Source: Acetivibrio alkalicellulosi
GTDB lineage: Bacteria > Bacillota > Clostridia > Acetivibrionales > Acetivibrionaceae
Direction of reading: 5' to 3'
Length of the DNA: 64,000 nucleotides
NCBI GenBank assembly: GCA_008125075.1
Contig: VLTH01000002.1
Coordinates: 2,156,777 to 2,220,776, forward strand
The translations under genes were made by a program, and so were the position numbers. How positions within the stretch are numbered: position 1 is the first letter of the stretch; the number at the start of each line of letters is the position of its first letter. This document shows positions 25,310-35,200 of this stretch, one piece after another. Under the pieces are notes generated by a model. The model did no database searches. It saw nothing but the letters and a program-made list of their open reading frames with translations, and was not told where the DNA came from.

Positions 25310-25338
25310 TTCGAATTATATATTTGCTTTTGGGGGGT
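25310..25338 (-). promoter_or_regulatory. sigma-I-like promoter of the GH9 cellulase gene
   Basis: On the minus strand ACCCCCC (25332-25338) is followed after 18 bp by CGAA (25310-25313). The C-rich -35 and the CGAA -10 are the known hallmarks of SigI promoters in B. subtilis and cellulosomal clostridia. The rest of the 25144-25440 gap holds a ~190-nt leader and no gene. Confidence 0.55.
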
Positions 25339-25440
25339 AAATTAAAAATATTTTTTTTATAAGTGTAACACTTTTTACATTTGATTTATATTATATAGTG
25401 TTAATGAATCAATTAAAATAGTTGAAAGGAGTTGGCATTA

Positions 25441-25605
25441 ATGTCATTTGATGAAAGAGCAGGAGCAGTTGCAGCAGCTGGATCAGGAGCTTTATTTGGA
25501 GGACCTTTTGGAATATTTTTTATAATTATTCTAATTATCATCCTTTTACCTCTTTTAGGCTTCGGCGGTTTTGGTGGTGGTTGTGGAGGTTTTGCTCACG
25601 AATAA
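25441..25605 (+). CDS. 54-aa Gly/Phe membrane mini-protein (AHE family)
   Basis: Third member of the family at 5250 and 6032: head MSFDERAGAVAAAGSGALFG, span FFIIILIIILLPLLGF, tail GGFGGGCGGFAHE with one Cys and without the final Ser. AAAGGAG precedes the ATG. It lies 20 kb from its paralogs, between the two dockerin enzymes, divergent from GH9 and convergent with GH16. Its size and layout match YjcZ-like sporulation mini-proteins; a role in cellulose use is not indicated. Confidence 0.8.
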   Translation: MSFDERAGAVAAAGSGALFGGPFGIFFIIILIIILLPLLGFGGFGGGCGGFAHE

Positions 25606-25737
25606 ACTCTTTTGAACAGTTTATAAAAAGCAAAATTACATACCCAAAAGAAATCTAAAGCCAAAGCAGTACCTCTAAAATTCTTCTTATATAATACTTT
25701 TGAAAAGAATTATATGTAACTGCTTAGAGATGATGAG

Positions 25738-25912
25738 TATAACTTCCACAAATATTTTGCATAAAGGTATCTTTAATACTTGATTTTTGCAAAAGGTGGA
25801 AGTTATATTTCATCTACTACTTTAATGAGAAATTCATTCACTTTAATACATTCATTAAAAGTCTTGAAAGATTTAAAAAGTTTGGAACTCAATGATCCGA
25901 GCTTTTTTTAGT
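25738..25912. repeat. composite intergenic repeat: 70-bp inverted repeat plus MITE-like fragment
   Basis: TATAACTTCCAC (25738-25749) and GTGGAAGTTATA (25796-25807) form a perfect 12-bp inverted repeat flanked inside by TTTTGCA/TGCAAAA. After it, ATTAAAAGTCTTGAAAGATT and GATCCGAGCTTTTTT (25853-25912) match the centre of the MITE-like element and could terminate the mini-protein transcript. Confidence 0.6.
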
Positions 25913-25956
25913 AGATTGTGAGAGGAGACTTCTCGGCCGTTAGTTAAATTTAAATC

Positions 25957-27393
25957 CTAAAATTCATTAATAATTCCAAGAATATATCTTCTCATCAAAA
26001 CAGCATCAGTTGAATTAATTAAGCCATCTCCATTTAAATCTGCTGCCATAATATCATCAACTGGAAATTCATCTATTATGTTCAACAAATATCTTCTTAG
26101 TAATATGTAATCTGATGAGTCTATTTTTCCATCATTATTTAAATCTCCAATTTTTAAATCGGGTATTGGTGTATCAGATTTAACTTCAAGTCTGAAATCA
26201 TCACCATAAGCATATCCTGTCCCCCTATCTCTATAGAAAAAAACAGTTGCAGTTGTATTGTTGTTTCCCGTAGTGAAAGTGACACTACCTTCAGTATAAT
26301 CAGTGCTTCTTATTGCCTGTACTATTTGAGGACCACCATAGTCTTTAACACCTATTAAAACTTCCTGTCCTTGTGGAACCTTACCATAACCTGAAAATAC
26401 ATATGTTGTATTGGGCTCTACCACTACTACTTGCTCAGCAGAAGAAGGTGCATTTCCTACCCTCAAAGAATAACTACCAGATCTTTGATTATTATTTACA
26501 ACTCTAGCATCATTCCATGAATACCATGGATCAAGAGAACCAGTTTCAAATCCAACATTTGCTATTGTTCTTTGCCAAACTCTCACCCAATCACACTCAA
26601 AATAAGAAGGCCATTGTGTTGTATTGTCAGGATCTTGTTCCCAGCCCCCTATTGCCATATTAATTATAATATACATGTCCTGTGCCTGACTTATCCATCG
26701 AGTATCACGAAAAGTAGTTCCTATCTGTTGACCATTCAAGTACCACTTCATATAATTAGGAGCCCATTCAACTGCATAAGTGTGAAAATCTTTGGATAGA
26801 TCCACAGTTGTAAACCTTTGATAATGTGACCATTTGTTATCCCATGAAGGACCATAGTGGTAATTTGTGTGAAGTTGATTTGGTGCATGACATAGTACTT
26901 CAAGTATATCTATCTCAGGAGGCCATCCTGTATGAGCATTCAGAGTCCAAAAAGCAGGCCAGAATCCTTTCGTACCAGGCACTTTAAACCTTCCTTCAAT
27001 ATATCCTGTAGTAAAATTAAATTTGTTCATTGTATTTACAGCGCCTGATGTATAGTCTAATGAGTGCCATCCATCGTGATTAACTGCTTGAGGTGCATTA
27101 GGATGTCTCCTATTTTCTCCTTTTATTCTGAGTAATCCATCAGAAACACTAACGTTTTCTGGCGCACAATAGGCTCTATGATTGTGTGTATTACCCCATG
27201 AATAATTGTAGCTCCACTTACTTGTATCAAGGCTTGTACCTTCAAATTCATCACTAAAAACAAGCTTCCAACTTGGATCTCCATGGGGTGGAGGTGGATC
27301 GTACTGAGCAGATACCTTTGAACTTTCTCCTAAAGGTATCATGATACTAATCATGCTAACGAGCAATAACACTAAAACAACTACTTTTCTCAT
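25957..27393 (-). CDS. cellulosomal GH16 endo-beta-1,3(4)-glucanase with CBM and dockerin
   Basis: A 478-residue secreted enzyme. The signal peptide is VVVLVLLLVSMISIMIPLG. The GH16 domain (about 35-272) has the catalytic motif EIDILE with Glu160 as nucleophile, Asp162 and Glu165 as acid/base; the extra residue in this motif is typical of the laminarinase-type (beta-1,3) branch rather than strict lichenases (EIDIEF). A jelly-roll carbohydrate-binding domain (about 275-405; NVGFETGSLDPWYSWNDARV) follows, then a dockerin (GDLNNDGKIDSSDYILLRRY, ADLNGDGLINSTDAVLMRRY). GGGAGGAG precedes the ATG. It lies 3' of the GH9 gene's mini-protein neighbour and is separately transcribed; no sigma-I promoter is seen upstream. 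Confidence 0.94.
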   Translation of the reverse strand: MRKVVVLVLLLVSMISIMIPLGESSKVSAQYDPPPPHGDPSWKLVFSDEFEGTSLDTSKWSYNYSWGNTHNHRAYCAPENVSVSDGLLRIKGENRRHPNAPQAVNHDGWHSLDYTSGAVNTMNKFNFTTGYIEGRFKVPGTKGFWPAFWTLNAHTGWPPEIDILEVLCHAPNQLHTNYHYGPSWDNKWSHYQRFTTVDLSKDFHTYAVEWAPNYMKWYLNGQQIGTTFRDTRWISQAQDMYIIINMAIGGWEQDPDNTTQWPSYFECDWVRVWQRTIANVGFETGSLDPWYSWNDARVVNNNQRSGSYSLRVGNAPSSAEQVVVVEPNTTYVFSGYGKVPQGQEVLIGVKDYGGPQIVQAIRSTDYTEGSVTFTTGNNNTTATVFFYRDRGTGYAYGDDFRLEVKSDTPIPDLKIGDLNNDGKIDSSDYILLRRYLLNIIDEFPVDDIMAADLNGDGLINSTDAVLMRRYILGIINEF

Positions 27394-27492
27394 AAATATA
27401 CTCCTCCCAAACCAAAAGTATATATCAAAATTAGGTTATATATTTATATATTATCACTTTTTTATTCTAATATAAAGAACTGTAAAAATACT

Positions 27493-27649
27493 GGGTGCTT
27501 CACAATGTTTCTTCCATATTTTTCTTTACTTAACTTATATACACCCCAAAATATTGGGTGCATCTAATAAATACAAAGTCAAATAGTCTGTTGACATTAA
27601 ATAAGACCTATAGTGAAATAGTAGTGGAAATTATATTTTCAACATTCCT
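27493..27649 (-). repeat. repeat debris: GGGTGC inverted repeat and MITE-like end
   Basis: 27586-27649 read on the minus strand begins AGGAATGTTGAAAATATAAT and continues CCACTACTATTTCACTATAG, one end of the MITE-like element. Next to it, ACCCCAAAATATTGGGTGC (about 27543-27561) and the GGGTGCTTCACAATG/TATACACCCC pair (27493-27546) belong to the GGGTGCAT-type repeats. No gene is seen in 27394-27762. Confidence 0.55.
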
Positions 27650-27762
27650 AATCAATTGCATATAAATTATATTATGATATTATTTTAACTATAATAATTT
27701 TTATTTAAGTTATTTTAAATTTAAGCTATTTATTAAACAAATAATTTTAAGAGGTAAATAAT

Positions 27763-28710
27763 ATGAAATCACCCAATATCTTAATAGTAGGAACCGGTGC
27801 AATTGGTAGCTTTTACGGAGGAAGCCTTGCTAGAGCTGGAGCAAATGTTTGTACTCTTGTAAGGTCGGATTACGAATATGTAAAGACAAATGGGATATCA
27901 ATTAAAAGTGTCATGGGAGATTTTATTTTTAAACCCCATGAGGTTGTGCAAAAAGTTGAAGATTACTCAAAAACACCTGATTATATAATTGTGTCAACTA
28001 AAGTACTTCCTGATATTAATATTGAGAAAATAATCAAACCTAAAGTGGGCAAAAATACTGCAATAGTTTTAATCCAGAACGGTATAGATATCGAACAACC
28101 TATATCTGAAGCTTTTCCGCAAAATGAAATGATCAGCTGCCTTGCTTTTATTGGGGTATCCAAAATAGCTCCTGGGCAAATTTATCATCAAGATCATGGA
28201 CGTATTGTCATAGGTAACTATCCAAAAGGTAAAACAAAAAAAGTTGAAATTCTTAAAGAATTGTTTAATACATCACGTATTCCCTGCATGGTAGATGAAA
28301 ACATCATAACTTCAAGATGGAAAAAACTTGTTTGGAATGCACCTTTTAACCCAATATCAGTGATTGGTGGAAATATTACCACTGATATTATATTAAAAAA
28401 CACTGAATCACTAAATTTTGTCATAAGAATTATGAAAGAAGTTATATCTTTGGCAAATGCTTTCGGATACCCTTTATCAGAAGACCTAATACATCAAAAC
28501 ATATCTGATACCATGTCAATGGCTCCTTACAAACCAAGTATGCTACTGGATTTTGAGAATAAAAGGCCCTTAGAAGTTGAAGCTATTTTGGGCAACACAG
28601 TGAGACTTGCTAGAAAAATATCATTTCAAGTCCCCAATTTAGAGGCAATATATGCTATGCTGTTATTGTTAGATGAGGGTAATAGGACATATAAGAGGAA
28701 CTCCACCTGA
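27763..28710 (+). CDS. 2-dehydropantoate 2-reductase family protein (PanE/ApbA)
   Basis: A 315-residue NADPH-dependent ketopantoate reductase-like protein. The N-terminal Rossmann motif ILIVGTGAIGSFYGGSLARAG (about 5-25) binds NADP; VILIQNGIDIEQPI (about 103-116) and KKLVWNAPFNPISVIGGN (about 187-204) are family signatures with the conserved Lys and Asn of the active site. The helical C-terminal domain contains KPSMLLDFENKRPLEVEAILGN. The expected reaction is ketopantoate to pantoate in coenzyme A synthesis. The family contains paralogs with other 2-keto acid substrates, and no panB or panC is nearby, so the exact substrate is open. Confidence 0.9.
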   Translation: MKSPNILIVGTGAIGSFYGGSLARAGANVCTLVRSDYEYVKTNGISIKSVMGDFIFKPHEVVQKVEDYSKTPDYIIVSTKVLPDINIEKIIKPKVGKNTAIVLIQNGIDIEQPISEAFPQNEMISCLAFIGVSKIAPGQIYHQDHGRIVIGNYPKGKTKKVEILKELFNTSRIPCMVDENIITSRWKKLVWNAPFNPISVIGGNITTDIILKNTESLNFVIRIMKEVISLANAFGYPLSEDLIHQNISDTMSMAPYKPSMLLDFENKRPLEVEAILGNTVRLARKISFQVPNLEAIYAMLLLLDEGNRTYKRNST

Positions 28711-28722
28711 TGTAAGGTGGAG
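28701..28722 (+). terminator. hairpin overlapping the end of the PanE-like gene
   Basis: CTCCACC (28701-28707) and GGTGGAG (28716-28722) form a 7-bp stem; the stop codon lies in the loop. Same core as at 1157, 22216 and 55802. Confidence 0.6.
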
Positions 28723-28772
28723 CCTTAGAATAAGATAACCAGTTTCTTCAAAAACCATAATAATAGTTCTTA

Positions 28773-29936
28773 TTATTTTAAATAACATATTCCTTCAATC
28801 TCAACTAATAAATTATTTCTACATATATCACCTACAACTATAAGCGTCTTTACATCCTTATAATTCTCTTTAATAATTTGTTCTATTATTTCTACGCTAC
28901 TCTTATCTTTAGCGTAAATACGCAAGTATGTATACTCTAGTTGTAATCCTTCAATAAATATTTCTTGTTTCTTTAGATTATCAACTGATAGCAGTTTGTT
29001 TATATTGTCAATAGTAATAAGTGTCTGTTCAGCAACATCTCCTATTCCGAGAGTTTTTTCTCCTTTTATGGCTGCAGTACCTGATACATATATTTCTTTA
29101 GTACCATTTGCTTCAACCAATTTAGCTCGTTCAAATTTAGGTGTTGCTTTATCAACCATTCCTTCTATGGCATCACCAACTAGCACTTTCTTTGAATACT
29201 TATGAGCATCAATCTGTTCTGAATTCATTATAGGTGTAACTCCATCTCCTAATGATGATGCTATAAAAGCTATAACTGCTCCTCCCGTCTTCATGCCGAT
29301 ACCTGTTGCACTTGGATAACCATTAGTAAAATTATATTTTCTGTAAGTATGCTCTCTAATATCATTTAATAACTGATAATTTTGAATCATTTTACCCTTA
29401 GATATTTTTTGAGCCGTTATCTCCTCAACATAATTCCATTGTCTTACAACATTCCAAAACGTCATTTCTTCTCGCTGTAAAATTTCTTCTATTGTATTAA
29501 AAGATTTAAATATTTGGTCATACAATGATAAGTTTTCTTCAAAAAATGTTATACCCGAACTTATTACTTCCTTAACATCACCAATTCTAATAACACAATA
29601 ATTAAAATTGTCAAAGCACTTATATTCAACTTTTAGATCATGACTGCTTTCTAAATCAACATAGCATACTTCAGCAGCAATCTTAGAACTAACTGGTGAT
29701 TGTGCAATAATACTATATGGAATCATTATATCAAAACAATTAATTATGTTATTTGAAATTAGTTTTTTATGTTGAAGGAAATCCCCAGCACTATATGCGT
29801 CAGTAAAGAAAGAAATATATAAAATTTTATACCTATCAAAATTAGTTAATTTTTTTATTTCATTGGTGCAATTATTTAATTGCTCTTCAAAACTAAGTTC
29901 TATAGGCGGAATGGAGAAGAAGTAGTTTTTATACAT
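28773..29936 (-). CDS. chorismatase/RidA-fold protein (FkbO/Hyg5/XanB2-like)
   Basis: A 387-residue protein whose C-terminal half fits the chorismatase family: VVRQWNYVEEI (about 161-171), NGYPSATGIGMKTGGAVIAF (about 204-223), the PIMNSEQIDAHKYS segment (about 234-247), and IYVSGTAAIKGEKTLGIGDVAEQTL (about 281-305). Relatives cleave chorismate to pyruvate and a dihydroxycyclohexadiene or hydroxybenzoate acid, giving starter units for polyketides or pigments. The N-terminal half is much less conserved. AAAAGGAGGTG precedes the ATG. It stands alone, with no polyketide genes near, so its product is unknown; it may be a RidA-like protein with a different activity. Confidence 0.7.
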   Translation of the reverse strand: MYKNYFFSIPPIELSFEEQLNNCTNEIKKLTNFDRYKILYISFFTDAYSAGDFLQHKKLISNNIINCFDIMIPYSIIAQSPVSSKIAAEVCYVDLESSHDLKVEYKCFDNFNYCVIRIGDVKEVISSGITFFEENLSLYDQIFKSFNTIEEILQREEMTFWNVVRQWNYVEEITAQKISKGKMIQNYQLLNDIREHTYRKYNFTNGYPSATGIGMKTGGAVIAFIASSLGDGVTPIMNSEQIDAHKYSKKVLVGDAIEGMVDKATPKFERAKLVEANGTKEIYVSGTAAIKGEKTLGIGDVAEQTLITIDNINKLLSVDNLKKQEIFIEGLQLEYTYLRIYAKDKSSVEIIEQIIKENYKDVKTLIVVGDICRNNLLVEIEGICYLK

Positions 29937-30481
29937 ATTATCACCTCCTTTTCACTTAATTTTATATTATATGTAGAATCAGTTTAATCTACATAAATAC
30001 ACTATAGTCATTATGTTTCTTTGCTTTCTTTACTTTTTTTGTTTTTTAATATGCATTACTTATACATAGAGTTTGTATAATAGCTGATTAATAAATAACA
30101 CGCATTCCTTAAATTTAAATGCGCAAAAAAACATTATATTATAATATAATTACTAGGAATAATTGTGTTATATAGTATAGAGGTAAGTGTCTATTTGTTG
30201 ATTAATTTGACATAGACATGACAAGAGCTTATCAACAACATTTTAGATTATTGAGCTTCTTATTATCTTAAAGATTGATACTTATTATTTCATTAATTAA
30301 GCCATAAAAACAAAATAGGAACTTGCTTAAATAATTATACTATAGTTTGATACAATATACAATAAAAATATAACATAATTCTTTTAAAATGGTGTAAAAA
30401 CATTTACAAATGTCTATTTAATGTTTTATTCTCCATTGTGTACCATTCTTTTCTAAAAGCTTGTTTATTTTACGTACTTTT
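29937..30481. other. 545-bp intergenic region without a recognisable gene
   Basis: Very AT-rich. I see only an imperfect TTGTTGATTAA/TTATCAACAA inverted repeat (about 30197-30241). No open reading frame with a ribosome site and no known RNA motif was found. Confidence 0.5.
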
Positions 30482-31645
30482 TCACAGTCTCATCTTTTTA
30501 TTTAACAACTCCGACATTATAATCATGAGTATTGCAAAGAAAGCCAAATATATAGGATACAGTCCTATGTTAACATTGTCTGCAATAATTCCAAAAAGCG
30601 GTGGCATAAAAGTACTACCAACATAAGCACTTGCCATCTGTATTCCAATAATTGCTTGTGAATTTTCCTTTCCAAAGTTTGAAGGTGTTGAGTGAATAAT
30701 TGACGGATAAACAGGAGCACAGCCAAGCCCTATAATAACAAGTCCAACTAAAGCAGTTAAACTTATTGTTCCTGGAATCCATACCAAAACAACTCCAGAA
30801 ATGATTATTAATATACCAAATCTAATGAGCTGCTTATCTCCGATTTTATCAGCAACAAACCCTGAAATAAAGCGACCAAGGGTTATCCCTATAAAAAACA
30901 AAGATGCAAATTTAGCAGCTGTCTCTGAGTCAATTCCACGAAATTCAACAAGATAACTACTTGCCCACAAACCTGTCGTTGTTTCAAGAGCACAATAGCT
31001 AAAAAAAGTCAGAAGAATTAACTTAACTCCTCTTATGTTCAGAGCTTGAAGAAGACTTAAAGCTGTTGCCACATTTTCAGATTTATTTTCAATAGCATTT
31101 ATCCTTTTCCAAAGTGGGAGACTTGTAAAAAGTATAGTTGTCAAGCCAATCTGTAAAATGGCAACCCATCGATAACCACTATTCCATCCATATCCACCTG
31201 TTAGAGAATAACTCATGATGTATGGACTAATTGCAGCTCCCACTCCCCAAAAACAATGTAGCCAACTCATATGTCGAGATGCATAATGTAAAGCAACATA
31301 GTTGTTCAAAGCAGCATCAACCGCACCTGCACCAAGTCCATAAGGAATGGCCATTAGACAAAGTAAGATAAAAGAATTAGAAATAGAAAATCCAAACAGT
31401 GCTATTGCCGTCATCATTACACTAATTGCAGTTACAACACCTGTTCCAAATTTTCTTGTCAGCTTGTCAGACATAAGGCTAGATACAATTGTGCCTCCAG
31501 CTATAATCATTGTTAAAATTCCAGCATAAGACATTGGCACATCAAGTTGTTGATACATAACTGGCCAAGCCGAACCCAACAGAGAATCTGGAAGACCAAG
31601 ACTTATAAAAGCAATATATATAATTATAAGTAAAAATGAAAACAT
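30482..31645 (-). CDS. MFS transporter, FucP/sugar permease-like
   Basis: A 387-residue polytopic membrane protein with about 12 spans. The first span MFSFLLIIIYIAFISLGLPDSLLGSAWPVM and the loop DKLTRKFGTG between spans 2 and 3 are typical of the fucose-permease-like branch of the Major Facilitator Superfamily. CFWGVGAAISPYIM lies near span 5. ATG at 31645 is chosen because CAGGAG precedes it; the 20 codons upstream (MEFEFVHSHI...) would put a charged head before it and lack a ribosome site. The substrate is probably a sugar or a small organic compound. It is monocistronic. Confidence 0.85.
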   Translation of the reverse strand: MFSFLLIIIYIAFISLGLPDSLLGSAWPVMYQQLDVPMSYAGILTMIIAGGTIVSSLMSDKLTRKFGTGVVTAISVMMTAIALFGFSISNSFILLCLMAIPYGLGAGAVDAALNNYVALHYASRHMSWLHCFWGVGAAISPYIMSYSLTGGYGWNSGYRWVAILQIGLTTILFTSLPLWKRINAIENKSENVATALSLLQALNIRGVKLILLTFFSYCALETTTGLWASSYLVEFRGIDSETAAKFASLFFIGITLGRFISGFVADKIGDKQLIRFGILIIISGVVLVWIPGTISLTALVGLVIIGLGCAPVYPSIIHSTPSNFGKENSQAIIGIQMASAYVGSTFMPPLFGIIADNVNIGLYPIYLAFFAILMIIMSELLNKKMRL

Positions 31646-32245
31646 GAATAATTCTCCTGATAAAAATTTTAATGATATATGAGAATGAACAAACTCGAAC
31701 TCCATCGACTTTAAAATTAGATACTAAGTATGACAAAACTCATTTTCTGAACTTTTTAAGGTCTAGGATTTTAAAAACATATAAATAAAATAAATATATT
31801 ATTAATATAATAACCTAAAATTATTGTACTATAATCATTCAGGTTAATCAAACTTCACCCTAGATAACTAAGGTGAAGAATAATATGTATCCTAGATGAG
31901 GTTCATAAAAATGTTCAAAAATACTCTAGAAACTTAAGTTTGGCAGTTTAGAGCCTATTAATACTCATCGGCGGGGTCAAGCAAAACATTGACTAATATT
32001 TATTTATAGTATATTATTAATATTAGCTGGTAAAAATACTTCTGCGTTATTTCAAATTATACAATTTATATACAGAGGATACGATGTTAAACTTGAGAAA
32101 ATCTTTTGATTATTAGTGTTTGAAGACATAAAATACTAGTGGTTTTTTTGTGATAAAATATTTCACATTATTTTATGTAAAGATACTAATATTTGAAAGT
32201 TATTTCAATAAATAAACTTTATGTCTAAACTAAGGGGGACAATTA
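31646..32245. other. 600-bp leader region of the SLH-protein gene
   Basis: No gene is supported. There is a CCTAGATAACTAAGG-like inverted pair (about 31858-31898) and a GC-richer patch TCATCGGCGGGGTCAAGC (about 31967-31984). A TGATAAAAT box (about 32151) could be a -10 element. Such long leaders are common before surface-layer genes. The RNA folds need computation. Confidence 0.4.
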
Positions 32246-35200
32246 ATGAAAAAAAGATTATTGGCACTAGTGGTTGTATTTGCTTTTATCCTATCTAATT
32301 TCAACGTTATTGCTCAGCAAGGTGGAGAATTTGAGAACAAACTTATTGTTGCACCTACCTATTATGGCAACAATGGTGAAATTCCATTCTTTGTTGAAAT
32401 GAGTGGAGTTCCAGAAGGTAACTATTCATTAGAAGTAAGTTACAATGAAAATGTTTTATTCCAAAAAGCATTTACCAAGACTGGAAGTAATTACTTTGTT
32501 GAAATTAACGATGAATACCAATTCACAGACAATTCTGGAATGGAACTTAAATTAGCATTGAAAAACTCAGATGAAAATATTGTTTATGAAGGCATTTATA
32601 CAATTGAGTTTATTTCAGACCCTACTATTCATATTGAAAATTCCAAAAAATATATACACATTAATGAAAATTCTAAGAGTTTTGAATTTTCTATTTTTGG
32701 AGGAATAGGAAACTCAAACATAAGCAGCATACAATTACTTGACATTAACAATGAAATTGTAATGAGTTCTAATATTTTAAGTACTTTTGATACATATTTT
32801 TTTACAATGCCAGATAAAGATGCGAGATATGATAAGTTGTTTTCGAACTCTAACATACCATATGTTGACAAAACTATAGTAGTAACGTCTTTATATAAGG
32901 TGGGTGAAATAAATCTAGGAAAACATAGCTTAAAAGTTATTTTTGATGACGGAACTTCGATAATCTCTAACAGTGATATGGAAGTAGTTAATCAAGCAAT
33001 AGTAACTAACATACATACACAAACAAGCAATTTCCCCCGCAAAAATTCATCTCTTGATGAAGTGTTTGTTTCATTATGGGGTATAGGTCTTAACCCTGAA
33101 AAGGAATTTCCAATTTTATTAGACTATGAAGGCAATACAGTTTCTAATGTTTTAGAATGGCGATACTTATATCAGTTTCCAGGAGCAGCAGAAACAAGTG
33201 CAGTTTATAAACTTCAAGTAACATCAGACACCTACTTTAATGTTGGTGTAGGGGCTATTGATGGTCATAGTGTTATAGACATTAGTAATAGTGCTTTTTT
33301 CTTTGAAGAAAATTATCAAATTTATTATTCGGAATTGATAAAGGATACTCACGATGTAGCCATTAAAACAACCGGTTTTGATGGTGAAGTAACTGTTTAT
33401 TTATACCCAAACAATAGCAGTGACACTCCACTTGCTACAACTACAGCTATGTGCAGTGATGGTGAAATTTTAGCTGATTTTTCAATTGATGGAGACAAAT
33501 ACCCATTTGTAGGAAATACATCTTATTATTTAAAAGTAGAGCAAGGTGAAAATTCTAGCCCTAGGATGTATTTTGAAACACATGGATATGATTTAGATAC
33601 AAATATACCAGTGGGAATCACCACTTTTAATGAGATAGCATACGTTGGAACTGAAAATATTACAGCATCTATCAATTTAAAGGATATAGATCTTTTAGAT
33701 ACAGTTTATGCAAAAATTTATCAAGGAAACGATGAAATAACAGAAGGCTATATAGAAACTAATTTAAGTGAAATACAAATTAATGGCAAAAAAGAATTTA
33801 ATATTACAACAGAAATTAATACACAAGACTGGGCAGTAGGAATATATAATATAAAATACTATATTGACGATGAACATATAAATGAAAACCGCAGGCACAA
33901 CATAATAGTAATTGGAAATGATGAATTATATGTATCACATATAGATAGCTATTATAAGGATGAAGATATTATACACATAGAAGTTAATACGCCAAATGGT
34001 GTTGAGAATTACGATTTAAGTAAATTTAATGTTGAAATACAAGACATTATGGGAAATGTTTTTGAAGATTATACATTTCAGAATATAGGTGTGGAGGATA
34101 ATACATATATTTTTGAGGTTAAAAACTTTCCATTAAATCAAGCTAAATTAAATGTGAAAATAAAATATGATGATAAGGAACCTATAGCAGTATTTGTGGG
34201 ACTAAGCAATTATTATAACACATTTTTAGGATATGAATTAGAAGCATATAATGAAACAAAAACTATAGGTTTTCAAACAGGACGTACTTCTTATAATGTT
34301 AATGGAGTTCAAGGGGTTAAAGCAGGCTCACATGTCACTCTTGAAATTTACAGACCTTTTGATACAGAGTTAATTAAAACCATTACTTTTGATAGTGATA
34401 GAAAATTAATACCTGAAGAATTAGAAGATTTAGATTTAAATCAAAGATACTTTTTAGTTTTACTAAATGAAAAAGGTAAAGTTGTAGAAACTGGACACAT
34501 GAGATTTTTAGAACTTGAAGAAATTAAAATAGAAGTAGATGGGATTACATTAAATCCAGAATCACTTGTTCTTCATAGGGGTACAGGAGCCTTATTAGTA
34601 GCAAGTATTATTCCATCTGATGCTACTAATAAAGAAGTGTATTTTACTTCATCTGATACTAGTGTTGTAACAGTAGATTCAGATGGATGGGTTACTACAG
34701 TAGGTGAAGGAGAGGCAAGGATTACAGCTGTTACTGACGATGGTGGTTTTACTGCATTTTGTGATATAACAGTATTGCCTCCAAGTCCATTAAAGGTAAA
34801 CCTATATTATAGTGATGAGTCAGAAATACCAATAGTTTCAGGTCAATATAAAGTGGATGGATTAAAACTTCCAGTTTATGAAGAAGACTTTGAAGAAGAG
34901 ACAAACAAACCCTTAAATATAGTTTTATCAGGTGGAAATATTATCATTGAAGAAGACACAACTTATGAAGTGGTGTTTGAATTAGAAGATGATGTTATTT
35001 CAAGTGATGAGTATATGGGCATTGATATAATAAATGGGATTGAATTGGAATACCTTAGAGGTGAAGCTATTGAGGATGGAGTACATACATTTACTATAAC
35101 TGTCCTAGATGGTGAAAACATTATTGAGAAAATAAATTTACCTATAGAAATATCTAACTCCAAAATACCTGTTACGGGAATAGATATCAAAGGAACATCA

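Noticed and set aside
25957-27393. Calling the GH16 enzyme a strict lichenase (LicB)
   Set aside because: The catalytic motif is EIDILE with the extra residue typical of laminarinase-type GH16, not the EIDIEF form of lichenases.
31960-32000. GC-richer leader patch before the SLH gene as a possible c-di-GMP riboswitch
   Set aside because: TCAAGCAAAACA recalls part of a GEMM motif, but the other conserved GEMM segments could not be found around it.
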